Source: CAZFQG01 sp964520785 | GTDB taxonomy: Bacteria > Planctomycetota > Planctomycetia > Pirellulales > Thermoguttaceae | DNA: 39,540 nt | Reading direction: 5' to 3' | Assembly (NCBI GenBank): GCA_964520785.1 | Contig: CAZFQG010000035.1 | Coordinates: 1-39,540 of the forward strand | In this document: positions 8,204 through 16,601 of the stretch, in pieces | Layout: each line of letters starts with the position of its first letter | Numbering within the stretch: the stretch's first letter is position 1 | Notes under the pieces: model-generated | What the model was told of the DNA's origin: nothing | Database searches by the model: none | The model's input: only the letters and a program-made list of their open reading frames with translations | Made by a program: the position numbers and the translations under genes

Positions 8204-9337
8204 TCAGCTCTGGCTACGCTGGCGACGCGAGGCGATCCCGGCGCGGATGGTCCGCACCACGGGGAGAATGCGTGTTTTCGTTGCATAGAGGAACTTCGAG
8301 TAGGTTCTGGAGTTGAACAACTGAAGGGTGACGTGGCGTTTGACACCTGTGGCCCATGGTCTTTCGTAGTCATACGTGTTCCCACAGAACTCATATCTTT
8401 GGAGCCCTTGTTCGTGAACTCGCTGAAGAACTTTGTAGAGGAGAACGTTTCCGGGTGCCAGATCACGAAACTCCTCATCGAAATCGCTAACTAACCCATG
8501 AAGTGTACCGTTGCTTGTCAACTGGTAGCGCAACGCGATCGGGTGTCCGTCGAGCAGGGAAATCCAGATGCGAACGCGGCCCTCCGCTGCTAGGGAACGT
8601 GTGATGTCCCGATAGAATGCAGCGCGATGGGCGGAACCACTCATGTCGCTACCCATCCGTCCTTTCCAGCTACTTCGAGAAACCTGAAACGCCAAATCCA
8701 AAGCTCTCTCCATGTCATTTGGCAGCGTGTAGTCAAGCAGCGCGTGTTTGCCACTATTATTCTGCATTCGAATGCGGCGTGTGATGTTGTAACGCTGCTT
8801 CGCCCGAAACTGGGTTGACCAGTAGTCGTCAAACTCACCGCCGATTTCAATAACTGGCGACTCGCGCCCTGATTCTTCGATAGTACGAATTCCAGAAGCT
8901 TTGACCGATTCACCAAGGGTGTCAAGATACGGAGACTCAGCCTCAATGTTCGACAAGGTCGCCGTGTCCCATTCACGGCGGTGATCGACGAGGCACTGGA
9001 TCATCGCTTGAAGCCCCGCGATGCCCTCTTGCCCTGGGTGAAGGAGGAACGCGTTCCTGGGGCCGATACTGTTATCGAGGAAGCGAAGCTCTCTTACCGG
9101 TAGGCCTCTGAGTCGTGTGCGTCGTAGATAGAGCGGAGCGATCCCGCATACGCGACCGTGCGATTCCTCGGCGACCAGGACAAACAATTCGCCATCTTGC
9201 CCAAAGTGCTTCCACCACGTCGAGTACCAGGCCCATGAATAGAAGGGAAAATCCTGCGAACCGCCCTTGAGCAACTTGTCCCAGGTTTCCTTCAGTTCAG
9301 AAAGGGCGTCTCGATCACGGATAATGTGAACTTGCAT
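8204..9337 (-). CDS. FemAB/CelD-like GNAT acyltransferase, exopolysaccharide locus
   Basis: A 377-residue cytoplasmic protein of the Acetyltransf_6 (CelD/BcsL, FemAB-like) type. The N-terminal half starts with a PFYSWAW motif (residues 31-37) followed by LFVLVAEE; the C-terminal half has a GNAT fold with IWISLLDGHPIALRYQL, GLVSDFDEEFRDLAPGNVL (given in part) and FCGNTYDYERPWA. Proteins like this recur in exosortase-linked and cellulose-type polysaccharide loci and probably acylate or aminoacylate a sugar or lipid-linked precursor; the substrate is not known. The open frame extends 75 codons further upstream but overlaps the previous gene. The ATG at 9337 lies 5 nt after that gene's stop with AAAGGT upstream, so it is preferred. 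It is the last gene of the locus, and its base composition is lower in GC than the flanks. Confidence 0.8.
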   Translation of the reverse strand: MQVHIIRDRDALSELKETWDKLLKGGSQDFPFYSWAWYSTWWKHFGQDGELFVLVAEESHGRVCGIAPLYLRRTRLRGLPVRELRFLDNSIGPRNAFLLHPGQEGIAGLQAMIQCLVDHRREWDTATLSNIEAESPYLDTLGESVKASGIRTIEESGRESPVIEIGGEFDDYWSTQFRAKQRYNITRRIRMQNNSGKHALLDYTLPNDMERALDLAFQVSRSSWKGRMGSDMSGSAHRAAFYRDITRSLAAEGRVRIWISLLDGHPIALRYQLTSNGTLHGLVSDFDEEFRDLAPGNVLLYKVLQRVHEQGLQRYEFCGNTYDYERPWATGVKRHVTLQLFNSRTYSKFLYATKTRILPVVRTIRAGIASRRQRSQS

Positions 9338-9342
9338 GGAAG

Positions 9343-10131
9343 CTACCTTTCTCGTGGCTTTGCATTGCTGTTCGCGGGCGGAAGAACCCTTTCCGAAGCA
9401 GTTGAACCGGAAAGGCATTCGTACGCCAAAGACCGGCCGTTCGTGATCCGGCACAACCATGGCCGACCCTTCGCGGGAATCGCCACCAAGAAGGCAAGGA
9501 CACGCAGAGAAATGCAGTAGACGGTACTGGTTATTTCGAAGCCGTTTCCCTGATGAGCACATACGGACACCGTGTTGCTCGCCTTCACTACGACAACGAC
9601 CTCGCGAATTCCGCGGCGCCGCGATTCATCAATGGCCATTCCGCGGAGAAGTTGTCTATAGAGACCCTGCCGGCGGCGGACCGGATTCACGAACACATTG
9701 CCCACGAAGGCCACGGACGGAGAAAACACAAGACGGACTTCATCACCATTGCCACCGCCGAACGCCATCCGATAGCTATCGGCGAATACCCACAAGTAAC
9801 CGAGAATCGCCGTTCCTTCCTGGATTACGTAGCACGCATGCCCCGCGCGAAAATAACTATCGAACAACGCGTGACTTCCCATCCCCGAATGATCGTCGGA
9901 ACACGCCATAATCGCGTCCAGATCGCCCGCGCCGACCTGTCGCACCGCATAGTCCACCGGGGGCGGAAGGTCGCGCAGCTTGCTCACGTCAAGCGCCAGC
10001 AGGTAGGATTTCCCCAGGGTGAGCGTGCCGGCCGGCAGACAGGTGGCACACAGGCGAGATAGACACCGGAAATACTGACGGTTTCTTAGGAGCGAGATGG
10101 CTTCGGTGATCTTCTGCGTGAGTCGATTCAT
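9343..10131 (-). CDS. GNAT-family N-acetyltransferase
   Basis: A 262-residue protein with a GNAT core. The acetyl-CoA binding stretch is VFVNPVRRRQGLYRQLL, with the Q/R-x-x-G-x-G/A-like segment at about residues 152-158. Strand VAFVGNVFV precedes it and VVVVVKASNTVSVCAHQGNGF follows (shown in two parts in the family as the beta5 and alpha4 region). The N-terminal 45 residues are basic and not recognisable. The start MNRLTQ at 10131 is preferred over an ATG 13 codons upstream because the latter would overlap the upstream deacetylase gene. It ends 5 nt before the FemAB-like gene, so the two probably act in one pathway. Substrate unknown; a nucleotide-linked amino sugar is plausible. Confidence 0.75.
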   Translation of the reverse strand: MNRLTQKITEAISLLRNRQYFRCLSRLCATCLPAGTLTLGKSYLLALDVSKLRDLPPPVDYAVRQVGAGDLDAIMACSDDHSGMGSHALFDSYFRAGHACYVIQEGTAILGYLWVFADSYRMAFGGGNGDEVRLVFSPSVAFVGNVFVNPVRRRQGLYRQLLRGMAIDESRRRGIREVVVVVKASNTVSVCAHQGNGFEITSTVYCISLRVLAFLVAIPAKGRPWLCRITNGRSLAYECLSGSTASERVLPPANSNAKPRER

Positions 10132-10153
10132 CGTCAGGTGTCCTACAGACCAT

Positions 10154-11152
10154 TCACAGACGACGGCCAAGAAACGCAGTTTCGATTGCCCAATGCAGCT
10201 CCAGGGGATCGTGGGGGGCCGATATCCGGGGGATTACAAAGGGATCGTCCCTCCGGGAACAGGCGCCGGGCTTACACGTCACCGCGGTGGCGTAACCGCT
10301 TTCTCTGCAAATCGCGGTCGTTTGATCCGTGTAGTGCGGTTGGAGGATCGGAGAGGGATACGAAAAGTGCCTGACCTCGTGTCCCAGGATACCTTCCAGT
10401 ATCGCCTTGCTCTCGCCCATTTCTCTGCGGACGGCGGATTCGGGAATCTGAGCGATGTTCGGGTGTTCCATCCCGTGACTGCCGATGGTGTGGCCGCGCG
10501 CGTCCAGATCGCGGATTTCGGAAGCCGTCATCATCAGCCGTTCCTCACCGTCCCAGCGCATTTCGAGCTCAAGGCCCTCTTCCAGGTGTCGAACCGCCGC
10601 GGAGAGAGAATCTCCCGTGAGCACGGCACAGTGCGCGCAAGCGGCTCGAAAGGCCTCTTGTTTTTCCTGGGAATCCAGGAGGTTCCAGGTATTCCCCTCA
10701 CCATCGCTCCAGTGCGTGACCTTGGTGACATGAAAGGCGTGCTTGAGCCTGCAGAACCAGGGTGGAGGAGAATCGGCGATGCATCCCGCGCTCACGTAGA
10801 ACGTACCGCGCAGACCGTACTTCTCCATGATTGGGGCGGCGTATTGGTAATTGTCGCGGAACCCGTCGTCAAAAGTGATGCATACGCTACGGGGGGGTAC
10901 CGGGCGCGATTCCCGAATCCACTCGCTCAGCTCATCAACGCTCACAACCGCATAATGCCTCTTGAGAAGCATCATGTGTCGTTCGAACGCCTCCAGGGAG
11001 TGTACAATTCCTGAGCCAATTCGATAGGCCAAATCGCTATTACTGGGCAGCACGCTATGGTAGCGGAGAACGAGAACATGCTGGCGAAGTACCCGGGAAA
11101 TCAATGATCCAAAACGAGACTTCAGAAGCGCTGCTTTTATTGAGTGTTTCAT
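10154..11152 (-). CDS. Polysaccharide deacetylase (NodB-type)
   Basis: A 332-residue carbohydrate esterase family 4 protein. It has the metal/catalytic motif TFDDGF (Asp95, Asp96), then GTFYVSAG, and the metal-binding histidines SHGMEH (His226, His230), followed by SYPSP. Such enzymes remove acetyl groups from N-acetylated sugars. It lacks a clear signal peptide. It differs from the XrtA-type deacetylase at 24565-25536 in lacking the DUF3473-like tail, so the locus has two separate CE4 enzymes. The start ATG at 11152 follows the flippase stop in a TAG-T-ATG arrangement; an upstream in-frame ATG would overlap the flippase gene. The gene is 22 nt upstream of the GNAT gene. Confidence 0.85.
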   Translation of the reverse strand: MKHSIKAALLKSRFGSLISRVLRQHVLVLRYHSVLPSNSDLAYRIGSGIVHSLEAFERHMMLLKRHYAVVSVDELSEWIRESRPVPPRSVCITFDDGFRDNYQYAAPIMEKYGLRGTFYVSAGCIADSPPPWFCRLKHAFHVTKVTHWSDGEGNTWNLLDSQEKQEAFRAACAHCAVLTGDSLSAAVRHLEEGLELEMRWDGEERLMMTASEIRDLDARGHTIGSHGMEHPNIAQIPESAVRREMGESKAILEGILGHEVRHFSYPSPILQPHYTDQTTAICRESGYATAVTCKPGACSRRDDPFVIPRISAPHDPLELHWAIETAFLGRRL

Positions 11153-11153
11153 A

Positions 11154-12689
11154 CTATTTGCGGAAAAACTGTATCCCAGCGCTGCAAAAGCTAAGCATAA
11201 CATAACGACTAACCACGCTTTTGAGGACGGATATCCTCTTCAGTAAGGAAAGGATGCGGCCTTTGTCCGCCTGCTGAACGATCCCGAGCCCCCAGACTAG
11301 CACGCACCAGAGAAGGAACAGGGCGGCCCGGGCGAGGAAGGGGAGAAGACCGAGTTCCAGGTGGATGGAGGGGAGGTAGCAGCCGATGGAGACGGCGCCG
11401 AGCAGGGACAAGTGGCCAATTTCATAGTGGACATAAAAGACCCGCTGGGCAACGACAAATGTCGTGGCGGCCAGTGCCATATACCCGAGGAGGGTACCGT
11501 AGGCGGCCCCCAGGATCGAATACCTGGGAATGAGGGTCGCGTAGAGGCACAGGATAGTGACGGTTCCGACGAATGCGGTAAGAGGCTTGTATTTGGTCTT
11601 TCGGAACACATAGTAAACACCCTCGAAGTAGTTATTTGCGAAGAGGAAGGCATTTGCCAGGACGATGGGGGCGATGACGGCCCCGGCCCCGCCATAGGCG
11701 GCGGAACTCATTGCGGCAAGTAACTCCCGGTGGAACAGGCACAGGCCGAGGCCGACGGCGGCATAGGCGGTAAGCATCCGCGAGAGCATCCGCCCCGCCA
11801 CGGCCGGCGCGTCGGGCTGCTCGAACGTGGCGTACATCCGGGCCGACCAGACCTTGAAGAGGGGGGTGGAACTGACCATGCCGACGGCGGAGGCGAGTTT
11901 GTAGCCAAGGGCGTATATCCCCAGGGCGGCTGTCCCGGCCGTCCCGACCAGGAAGAACCGGTCACTATTATGAAAGAAAATGAAGATCAGCCCTGTCGGT
12001 AGAAACGGGAGGCTGAATCGGGTGACTTCGCGGCACTGTTTCCAATCGATCCGCAGCGACCCCTTGCGGAGTTCGCGAATCATGAGCCCTCCGCCGAAGC
12101 CGATGAAGACAATGAGCAGCGACCAGTAGACCCCCCACACGCCCCAGCCCAAAACGGCAAGGAAGAAAACCGCCAAGGTGACCCTTGCGACGAGCATCGC
12201 CATCTGCCACGTGATGAAGGCGATGGACTCGACGCGTGCTTGCATGAGAGAGAAGGGGACGATCGTGAATATCTGTGAGAGGACGACGAGGGTACCGAAA
12301 ATGAAGAGGGTCTGGTCGTCCACGCCCAGAAGGGGCGAGAGGTAGGGGGCAGAAACGACGGCGACGAGGGAAGCGGCGGCGAAGATTGCCAGGAGAAACG
12401 TGCTGATCGTGGCGGCGATACTGCGGCGTTGTTGTTCATCTCCCTGGAGATAGAACGCGAAGCAGGCCTGGCGGACACCGCCGGTCATCAGGCAGATATT
12501 GATGATATGCCCCACGCGCTCGATGATCTCCAGAACACCATAGTCGGCCGGCTCCAGGTACCGCGTATAGAGCGGCAGCAGCAGGACGGAGACGAACTGC
12601 ATGAGGACGCCCCCCATCCCGTAGATGGCCGCGTCGGTTAGGAAATGACGCGTGCGCTTACGATTGCTCTGGTCAGTTCTGGATTTCAT
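11154..12689 (-). CDS. Polysaccharide flippase (MOP superfamily, Wzx-like)
   Basis: A 511-residue inner-membrane protein with about 14 hydrophobic helices spaced as in Wzx/RfbX flippases. The N-terminal helix pair is GMGGVLMQFVSVLLLPLYTR followed by PADYGVLEI, a common pattern for this family; central KASAV-like and FLPTGLIFIFF segments follow. It should move the undecaprenyl-linked repeat unit across the inner membrane for polymerisation by the O-antigen-ligase-like protein at 17872-19152. The open frame runs 105 codons further upstream across the GNAT gene; the ATG at 12689 is chosen as the first that gives the standard short cytoplasmic N-terminus before helix 1. It is 20 nt after the GNAT stop. 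Start moderately sure, function well supported. Confidence 0.88.
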   Translation of the reverse strand: MKSRTDQSNRKRTRHFLTDAAIYGMGGVLMQFVSVLLLPLYTRYLEPADYGVLEIIERVGHIINICLMTGGVRQACFAFYLQGDEQQRRSIAATISTFLLAIFAAASLVAVVSAPYLSPLLGVDDQTLFIFGTLVVLSQIFTIVPFSLMQARVESIAFITWQMAMLVARVTLAVFFLAVLGWGVWGVYWSLLIVFIGFGGGLMIRELRKGSLRIDWKQCREVTRFSLPFLPTGLIFIFFHNSDRFFLVGTAGTAALGIYALGYKLASAVGMVSSTPLFKVWSARMYATFEQPDAPAVAGRMLSRMLTAYAAVGLGLCLFHRELLAAMSSAAYGGAGAVIAPIVLANAFLFANNYFEGVYYVFRKTKYKPLTAFVGTVTILCLYATLIPRYSILGAAYGTLLGYMALAATTFVVAQRVFYVHYEIGHLSLLGAVSIGCYLPSIHLELGLLPFLARAALFLLWCVLVWGLGIVQQADKGRILSLLKRISVLKSVVSRYVMLSFCSAGIQFFRK

Positions 12690-12709
12690 GGTTATGCTTG
12701 CCGCCGTTA

Positions 12710-13399
12710 TCAAATCCAGAATACTGATTTCGGCATACCGCGACAGAGTATCCTTCGCGAATGTTGCCCATCGGTACGATACCCTATCCGCAGGCCGGCG
12801 ATACGATACGCAAAGTGTTCCCTGGATTGCACGTATCCAAGTTGAGGTAACACGTGTTGGGGGACGGCATTGTCTGCTTCGACGTATTGTACTAACGAAC
12901 GAATACCGTGTTCCAGGGCAAGCCGTAACAGGAGGCGTTGACCGAGGCGGTAGAGCCCTCTTCCACGTTGGTCTTCTCTTGTAAGGACAGCATAGACATA
13001 CCACGTAGAGCGATTAGATTCCAAGAGGAAATCGGCGCCGCGACAGAAGACGTTGCCGCAGTGAACCCAAAGAACATGGGCCAATCGGCCATTCAACTCC
13101 ACTCCATAACAGCGGTCACCGGCCGCCAATCGACGGTCTACCTCCTTGGCCGTCAGTCGGATCCAAGTCGACTCCGCCAGAAGGCTCTGGCGCCGGCAGG
13201 GGACCAATCTGCCTGCGGCGCCATCCGCGCGAAGAGATTTCACGGAGTCCGAACGGCATGAGTAGAAGAACCCCCTGTTGACGCGCCACACGTGTCGGCA
13301 AAAAAACGACCTCGCGCACCGATACCGCTCGCGCAAAAACGTGGCATGCGAACCTTGAAGCCGATCACGACGTTCTTTTCTAGAACAGAGGCAGCTCAT
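12710..13399 (-). CDS. GNAT-family acetyltransferase-like protein
   Basis: A 229-residue protein whose C-terminal half looks like a GNAT domain: YAVLTREDQRGRGLYRLGQRL (acetyl-CoA loop RGRGLY, cited in parts) followed by LVQYVEADNAVPQHVLPQLGY, the usual alpha4-beta6 segment where an Asn-containing strand precedes the final helix. The N-terminal 60 residues are Arg/Cys-rich and not recognised. The ATG at 13399 overlaps the stop of the upstream ligase-like gene by 4 nt (ATGA), which decides the start; a longer frame to 13483 would overlap that gene by 88 nt. It could acylate an amino sugar in the repeat unit. Lower GC than flanking genes suggests separate origin. Family call is fairly good; substrate unknown. 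Confidence 0.68.
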   Translation of the reverse strand: MSCLCSRKERRDRLQGSHATFLRERYRCARSFFCRHVWRVNRGFFYSCRSDSVKSLRADGAAGRLVPCRRQSLLAESTWIRLTAKEVDRRLAAGDRCYGVELNGRLAHVLWVHCGNVFCRGADFLLESNRSTWYVYAVLTREDQRGRGLYRLGQRLLLRLALEHGIRSLVQYVEADNAVPQHVLPQLGYVQSREHFAYRIAGLRIGYRTDGQHSRRILCRGMPKSVFWI

Positions 13400-14766
13400 G
13401 AGGAGAACGAGTTTCCAACTTTGGATACACAAAACCGGTACTTCCCCGACTTCTCCTGCGGGATACGATCCATGAAGACACACTCATAGCGCGTGCCGGT
13501 TCCAAAACGCGCGAACACAAGACGCTGAACCTCGCGAAGGCTCTCGTCGCCAAAATCTGGGCCCTTCACGATGTTAAACGTAAACCGGTCCACCTCCTCC
13601 TGAATGATTTGCATCTGCGCCACGCCGGGGACTTGGACGGCGAAGTTCTCGGTCAGGGAGATGCCGGAGATGTAGCTGCCGTCCCTGGTGACGACGTAGT
13701 CGGCCACGCGGCCCTCGATTCGCGAAAGCAGCGGCAGCGTCCGGCCGCAGGAGCAGGGCTTCTCGGCCCACACCCCCATATCGCCTACCTCGTAGCGGAT
13801 CATGGGCATGGCACGGTTCGCCAGGTCGGTGACGATGATCCGCCCCGGCTCGCCGGGGGGGCAAGGGCTGCCCTCCTGATCGATCAGTTCCACGTAGACG
13901 CAGTCGGAATTGACGTGGAGCCCCTCGTGCCGCTCGCATTCGCAGGCGATGAGGCTCACCTCCTCGCATCCGTAACGGTTCGTCACCTTGCAGCCGAACA
14001 CCTCCTCGATGAGAGCCCGCTCGAAGTCGTGGAGGACCATGCAGGTGGAGAGGATCGCCTTGGGGCGGATTTTCATGTCCGGCCGCCGGGCCTGGAGGTA
14101 CTGGGCGAAAAGGTACAACGAATGGGCGTGGCCGAAGAGCATGGAGGGGGGGGTGCGGAGGAGTACCTCCGCGAAGCGGCCCATGGCGGGCTCATCCATC
14201 TTGACGGTGTCCAGATAGGCGTAGTCCCGGTCCAAGAGGGCGCGGCGGAGCCGGCCCTTCCAGTCGGGGCGAATCTGGGGGTTCCCCCAGATAAGGGCCT
14301 TCCGCTGGCCCAGCCGCCAGCCCGACCATTCGTCCGCGCGGAGCGTGGCCCCGCGTTTGAACTGCTGACAGGCGTCGTCGCGGTAGGTGACGACGGAGGT
14401 GCCGGTGGACCCGGAGGTCTTATGTTCGTGGAGGTCCTTTATTTGGTAGCCGGCGGCAATGAGCCGCGTGCCCTGCTCGCGGAGGTCGGCCTTGGTCAAG
14501 AGGGGCAACCGCCGCAGGTCGTCGAGGGAGGCGAATGCCTCGGGATCGAGACCGGCTGCCTCGATCCGGGCGTTCCAGAACGGGACGGTCGCCGCCGCGT
14601 GGCGGAGAATGCCACGGATCGCGGCCGTTTGGCGCGCCGCGATCACTTCCCCCGGATCATATTGGGTTTTGAGCATCCGGCGGTAGTGCCGCAGGTAGGG
14701 ACTGTGCTCCCAGGCGGCCCAGGCTGGGGCGATGAGGGTTTTCGATATGGTCAAAAAGAGGTTCAT
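13396..14766 (-). CDS. Adenylate-forming enzyme of the PaaK/CapK family
   Basis: A 456-residue cytoplasmic protein of the phenylacetate-CoA ligase-like family, often found in capsule and exopolysaccharide loci (CapK). It has the AMP-binding P-loop TSGSTGT (residues 117-123), the YGCEEV motif (265-270) that contacts adenine, and MIRYEVGD plus a C-terminal small domain (ENFAVQVPGV ... GKYRFCVSK). The Cys-rich CECERH and CSCGR pairs suggest a structural zinc site as in PaaK relatives. It may activate an acyl or aminoacyl group that a GNAT in the same locus transfers to a sugar (inference). Its stop overlaps the start of the GNAT by 4 nt, supporting coupling. 72 nt separate it from the methyltransferase upstream. 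Confidence 0.85.
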   Translation of the reverse strand: MNLFLTISKTLIAPAWAAWEHSPYLRHYRRMLKTQYDPGEVIAARQTAAIRGILRHAAATVPFWNARIEAAGLDPEAFASLDDLRRLPLLTKADLREQGTRLIAAGYQIKDLHEHKTSGSTGTSVVTYRDDACQQFKRGATLRADEWSGWRLGQRKALIWGNPQIRPDWKGRLRRALLDRDYAYLDTVKMDEPAMGRFAEVLLRTPPSMLFGHAHSLYLFAQYLQARRPDMKIRPKAILSTCMVLHDFERALIEEVFGCKVTNRYGCEEVSLIACECERHEGLHVNSDCVYVELIDQEGSPCPPGEPGRIIVTDLANRAMPMIRYEVGDMGVWAEKPCSCGRTLPLLSRIEGRVADYVVTRDGSYISGISLTENFAVQVPGVAQMQIIQEEVDRFTFNIVKGPDFGDESLREVQRLVFARFGTGTRYECVFMDRIPQEKSGKYRFCVSKVGNSFSS

Positions 14767-14838
14767 TGTGATTCAGAGAGGCTCAGCCATCCAACATCCT
14801 GTATCGTGAAAACTCCGCACGACATCGCGGAAGTATCT

Positions 14839-15489
14839 TCACTTCGCGCCGTCGTGGGTCGCGAAAGCAATCATAGTCTCCCGCCACTTGTTCCCCAACA
14901 TCGTGCAGAGCCAACTTGCTGCGCGGTGCTTGAACAATGGACTGACGTGAGGATAATCGACATAACACATCCGTGTTATTCGAAAATCATGCCTCGACAA
15001 CAATTGTTGCAGAACAGCAGGAGAATAGTAGGCAGTATGTTCATCATTGACATCCGGATCATTCGTGAAACGTAACATAACCTTGCCGAGACAATACACT
15101 GAAAAGGAATTAGGAGTCGTAATGATCAGGCATCCATCAGTTTTCAGGTGCCTCGATACTCTATCAAGGAATAGCCCGGGGTTCGAAAGATGCTCGATCA
15201 GTTCTCCAGCAAACACGACATCGTATTGGCAGTCGTGTTCAAATGATTCCGCGCTTTCACATCGAACATCATACCCGAGATCCTGGTATCGCCTCACGGC
15301 ATCCGCGACAATGTCAATCCCTGTTACATGACGTGCGTGTTGTCTCAACACGTCATGGGCCCATAAACGGTCCATGTTCCGATTGGCAAAAGCGTGCTCG
15401 ATACATCCGACGTCCAGGACAGTCTTACCCTCTATTCGAGGTATAATAGCCCTGAGGACGCCATCACGACGGTAGTCGCTCGATTTCAT
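14839..15489 (-). CDS. SAM-dependent class I methyltransferase
   Basis: A 216-residue soluble methyltransferase. Motif I is VLDVGC (residues 24-29), followed by GIDI (acidic end of beta2), CESAESF, the motif IV-like VFAGELIEHL and LIITTPN, as in Methyltransf_11/23 enzymes of O-antigen and capsule loci. It may methylate a sugar or the chain end. Its ATG overlaps the upstream glycosyltransferase stop by 4 nt (ATGA). Base composition is low for the window: the 60-nt lines at 14941 and 15121 have 25 and 29 G+C, against 36 for the line at 20101. This suggests acquisition with its neighbour glycosyltransferase. Confidence 0.87.
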   Translation of the reverse strand: MKSSDYRRDGVLRAIIPRIEGKTVLDVGCIEHAFANRNMDRLWAHDVLRQHARHVTGIDIVADAVRRYQDLGYDVRCESAESFEHDCQYDVVFAGELIEHLSNPGLFLDRVSRHLKTDGCLIITTPNSFSVYCLGKVMLRFTNDPDVNDEHTAYYSPAVLQQLLSRHDFRITRMCYVDYPHVSPLFKHRAASWLCTMLGNKWRETMIAFATHDGAK

Positions 15490-16601
15490 TCGTCACCTTC
15501 GATGTTAAACACGTATTTCCAAGAACGCCGAGGAGCAATTGAACGATAGAACTGTTGCCAGATCGGTGAAATTGCAGCGATACTCTGCGACTCTGCCCAA
15601 GCGCGTGCACCTTCGGCACATCCTTGCCAGCGATTCGAGTCGTACAGCAATGTGTAAACCGCATCGACGATTGCGTTCACATCCCCAGCATCAATGAGTA
15701 TCCCTCCTTGACTGTTCCTGAAAATATCACGAACTCCGCCGACATCCGTTGCGACGAACGGAGTACCACAGGCCGCCGCCTCCAGTAACGTGATGGGGTA
15801 CGCCTCCGCATGCGAGGGCAGAACAAGGAGCAATGCCTTGCGGATTGCGTCGCGCTTGTTCGCTCCCGTGATCCACCCTCCGAATGAGCACCCGGGCGGC
15901 GCCTTCCCGTTCGGCGTATCACCGAAACACTTGCAGACCAACTGCTCGCCCTCCCAAAGCGTGCGCATGGCGTCCGCCAGTTCGTCAACTCCTTTTTCGG
16001 CCGACCAGCGTCCGAGGAACACAATGCCACCATTCCTTTCGCTTCGCGACAATGGGGACACTTCCAGATAGCCGTCTGGCACGGGGTTCGGAATCACTGC
16101 ATTCCGGGCTTCGCCGCACAGATCGCTCATTTCGTCACGAAGTCGGGAGCTAAGGAAGCAAAACCGATCCACGAAACGAAAGCAAACTCTGACAACATAC
16201 ATCAGCGCCCGCGGAAGATGACGAGTCATGGCATCCGCATTCGTGTGGAACTGCACAACAACCTTGCGGAGAAGAACTTTCGAGAGGATGATGTAGTATA
16301 TGTTCCTGACCAGGTCGCCGCGGGATCCAATAAGGATTTGGACAACTCTAGGCCGGAGTCCAATCACATAGACCGGGAATCGGCAATAGGCAAACAGCGT
16401 ATATAAGGCCTGCTTCCAAAGCGGATTGTAATACTTCAGCGCAGAGAACAATCTGGTCTCGGGAAGGTGCTTACTCAGTTGCGCCGTTACGGCAGTGACC
16501 CCGCCGCGTATCGTCGGTGAATAGCCCACAATCAGGACCGTTGCACGCTCGCTACGAGGAGCGACGGGGGCGCTACGCGAAGTTTCGGAGTCGAAGCTCA
16601 T
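15486..16601 (-). CDS. Glycosyltransferase family 4
   Basis: A 371-residue GT-B fold glycosyltransferase. The N-terminal domain starts with VLIVGYSPTIRGGVTAVTAQL, a GT4 acceptor-side loop (quoted in part as GGVTA). The C-terminal donor domain has VFLGRWSAEKGVDEL, then the E-x7-E region SHAEAYPITLLEAAACGTPFV (Glu-Ala-Tyr to Leu-Leu-Glu) and ATDVGGVRDI. It should add a sugar to the lipid-linked repeat unit at the inner face of the inner membrane; donor and acceptor are unknown. The ATG at 16601 overlaps the upstream GT stop by 4 nt and is preferred to an in-frame ATG two codons earlier. Base composition is lower than in the flanking glycosyltransferases. Confidence 0.88.
   Translation of the reverse strand: MSFDSETSRSAPVAPRSERATVLIVGYSPTIRGGVTAVTAQLSKHLPETRLFSALKYYNPLWKQALYTLFAYCRFPVYVIGLRPRVVQILIGSRGDLVRNIYYIILSKVLLRKVVVQFHTNADAMTRHLPRALMYVVRVCFRFVDRFCFLSSRLRDEMSDLCGEARNAVIPNPVPDGYLEVSPLSRSERNGGIVFLGRWSAEKGVDELADAMRTLWEGEQLVCKCFGDTPNGKAPPGCSFGGWITGANKRDAIRKALLLVLPSHAEAYPITLLEAAACGTPFVATDVGGVRDIFRNSQGGILIDAGDVNAIVDAVYTLLYDSNRWQGCAEGARAWAESQSIAAISPIWQQFYRSIAPRRSWKYVFNIEGDE

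Noticed and set aside
12690..13004. Upstream extension of the flippase
   Set aside because: It lies inside the GNAT gene and lacks membrane-helix features; the ATG at 12689 gives the usual start.
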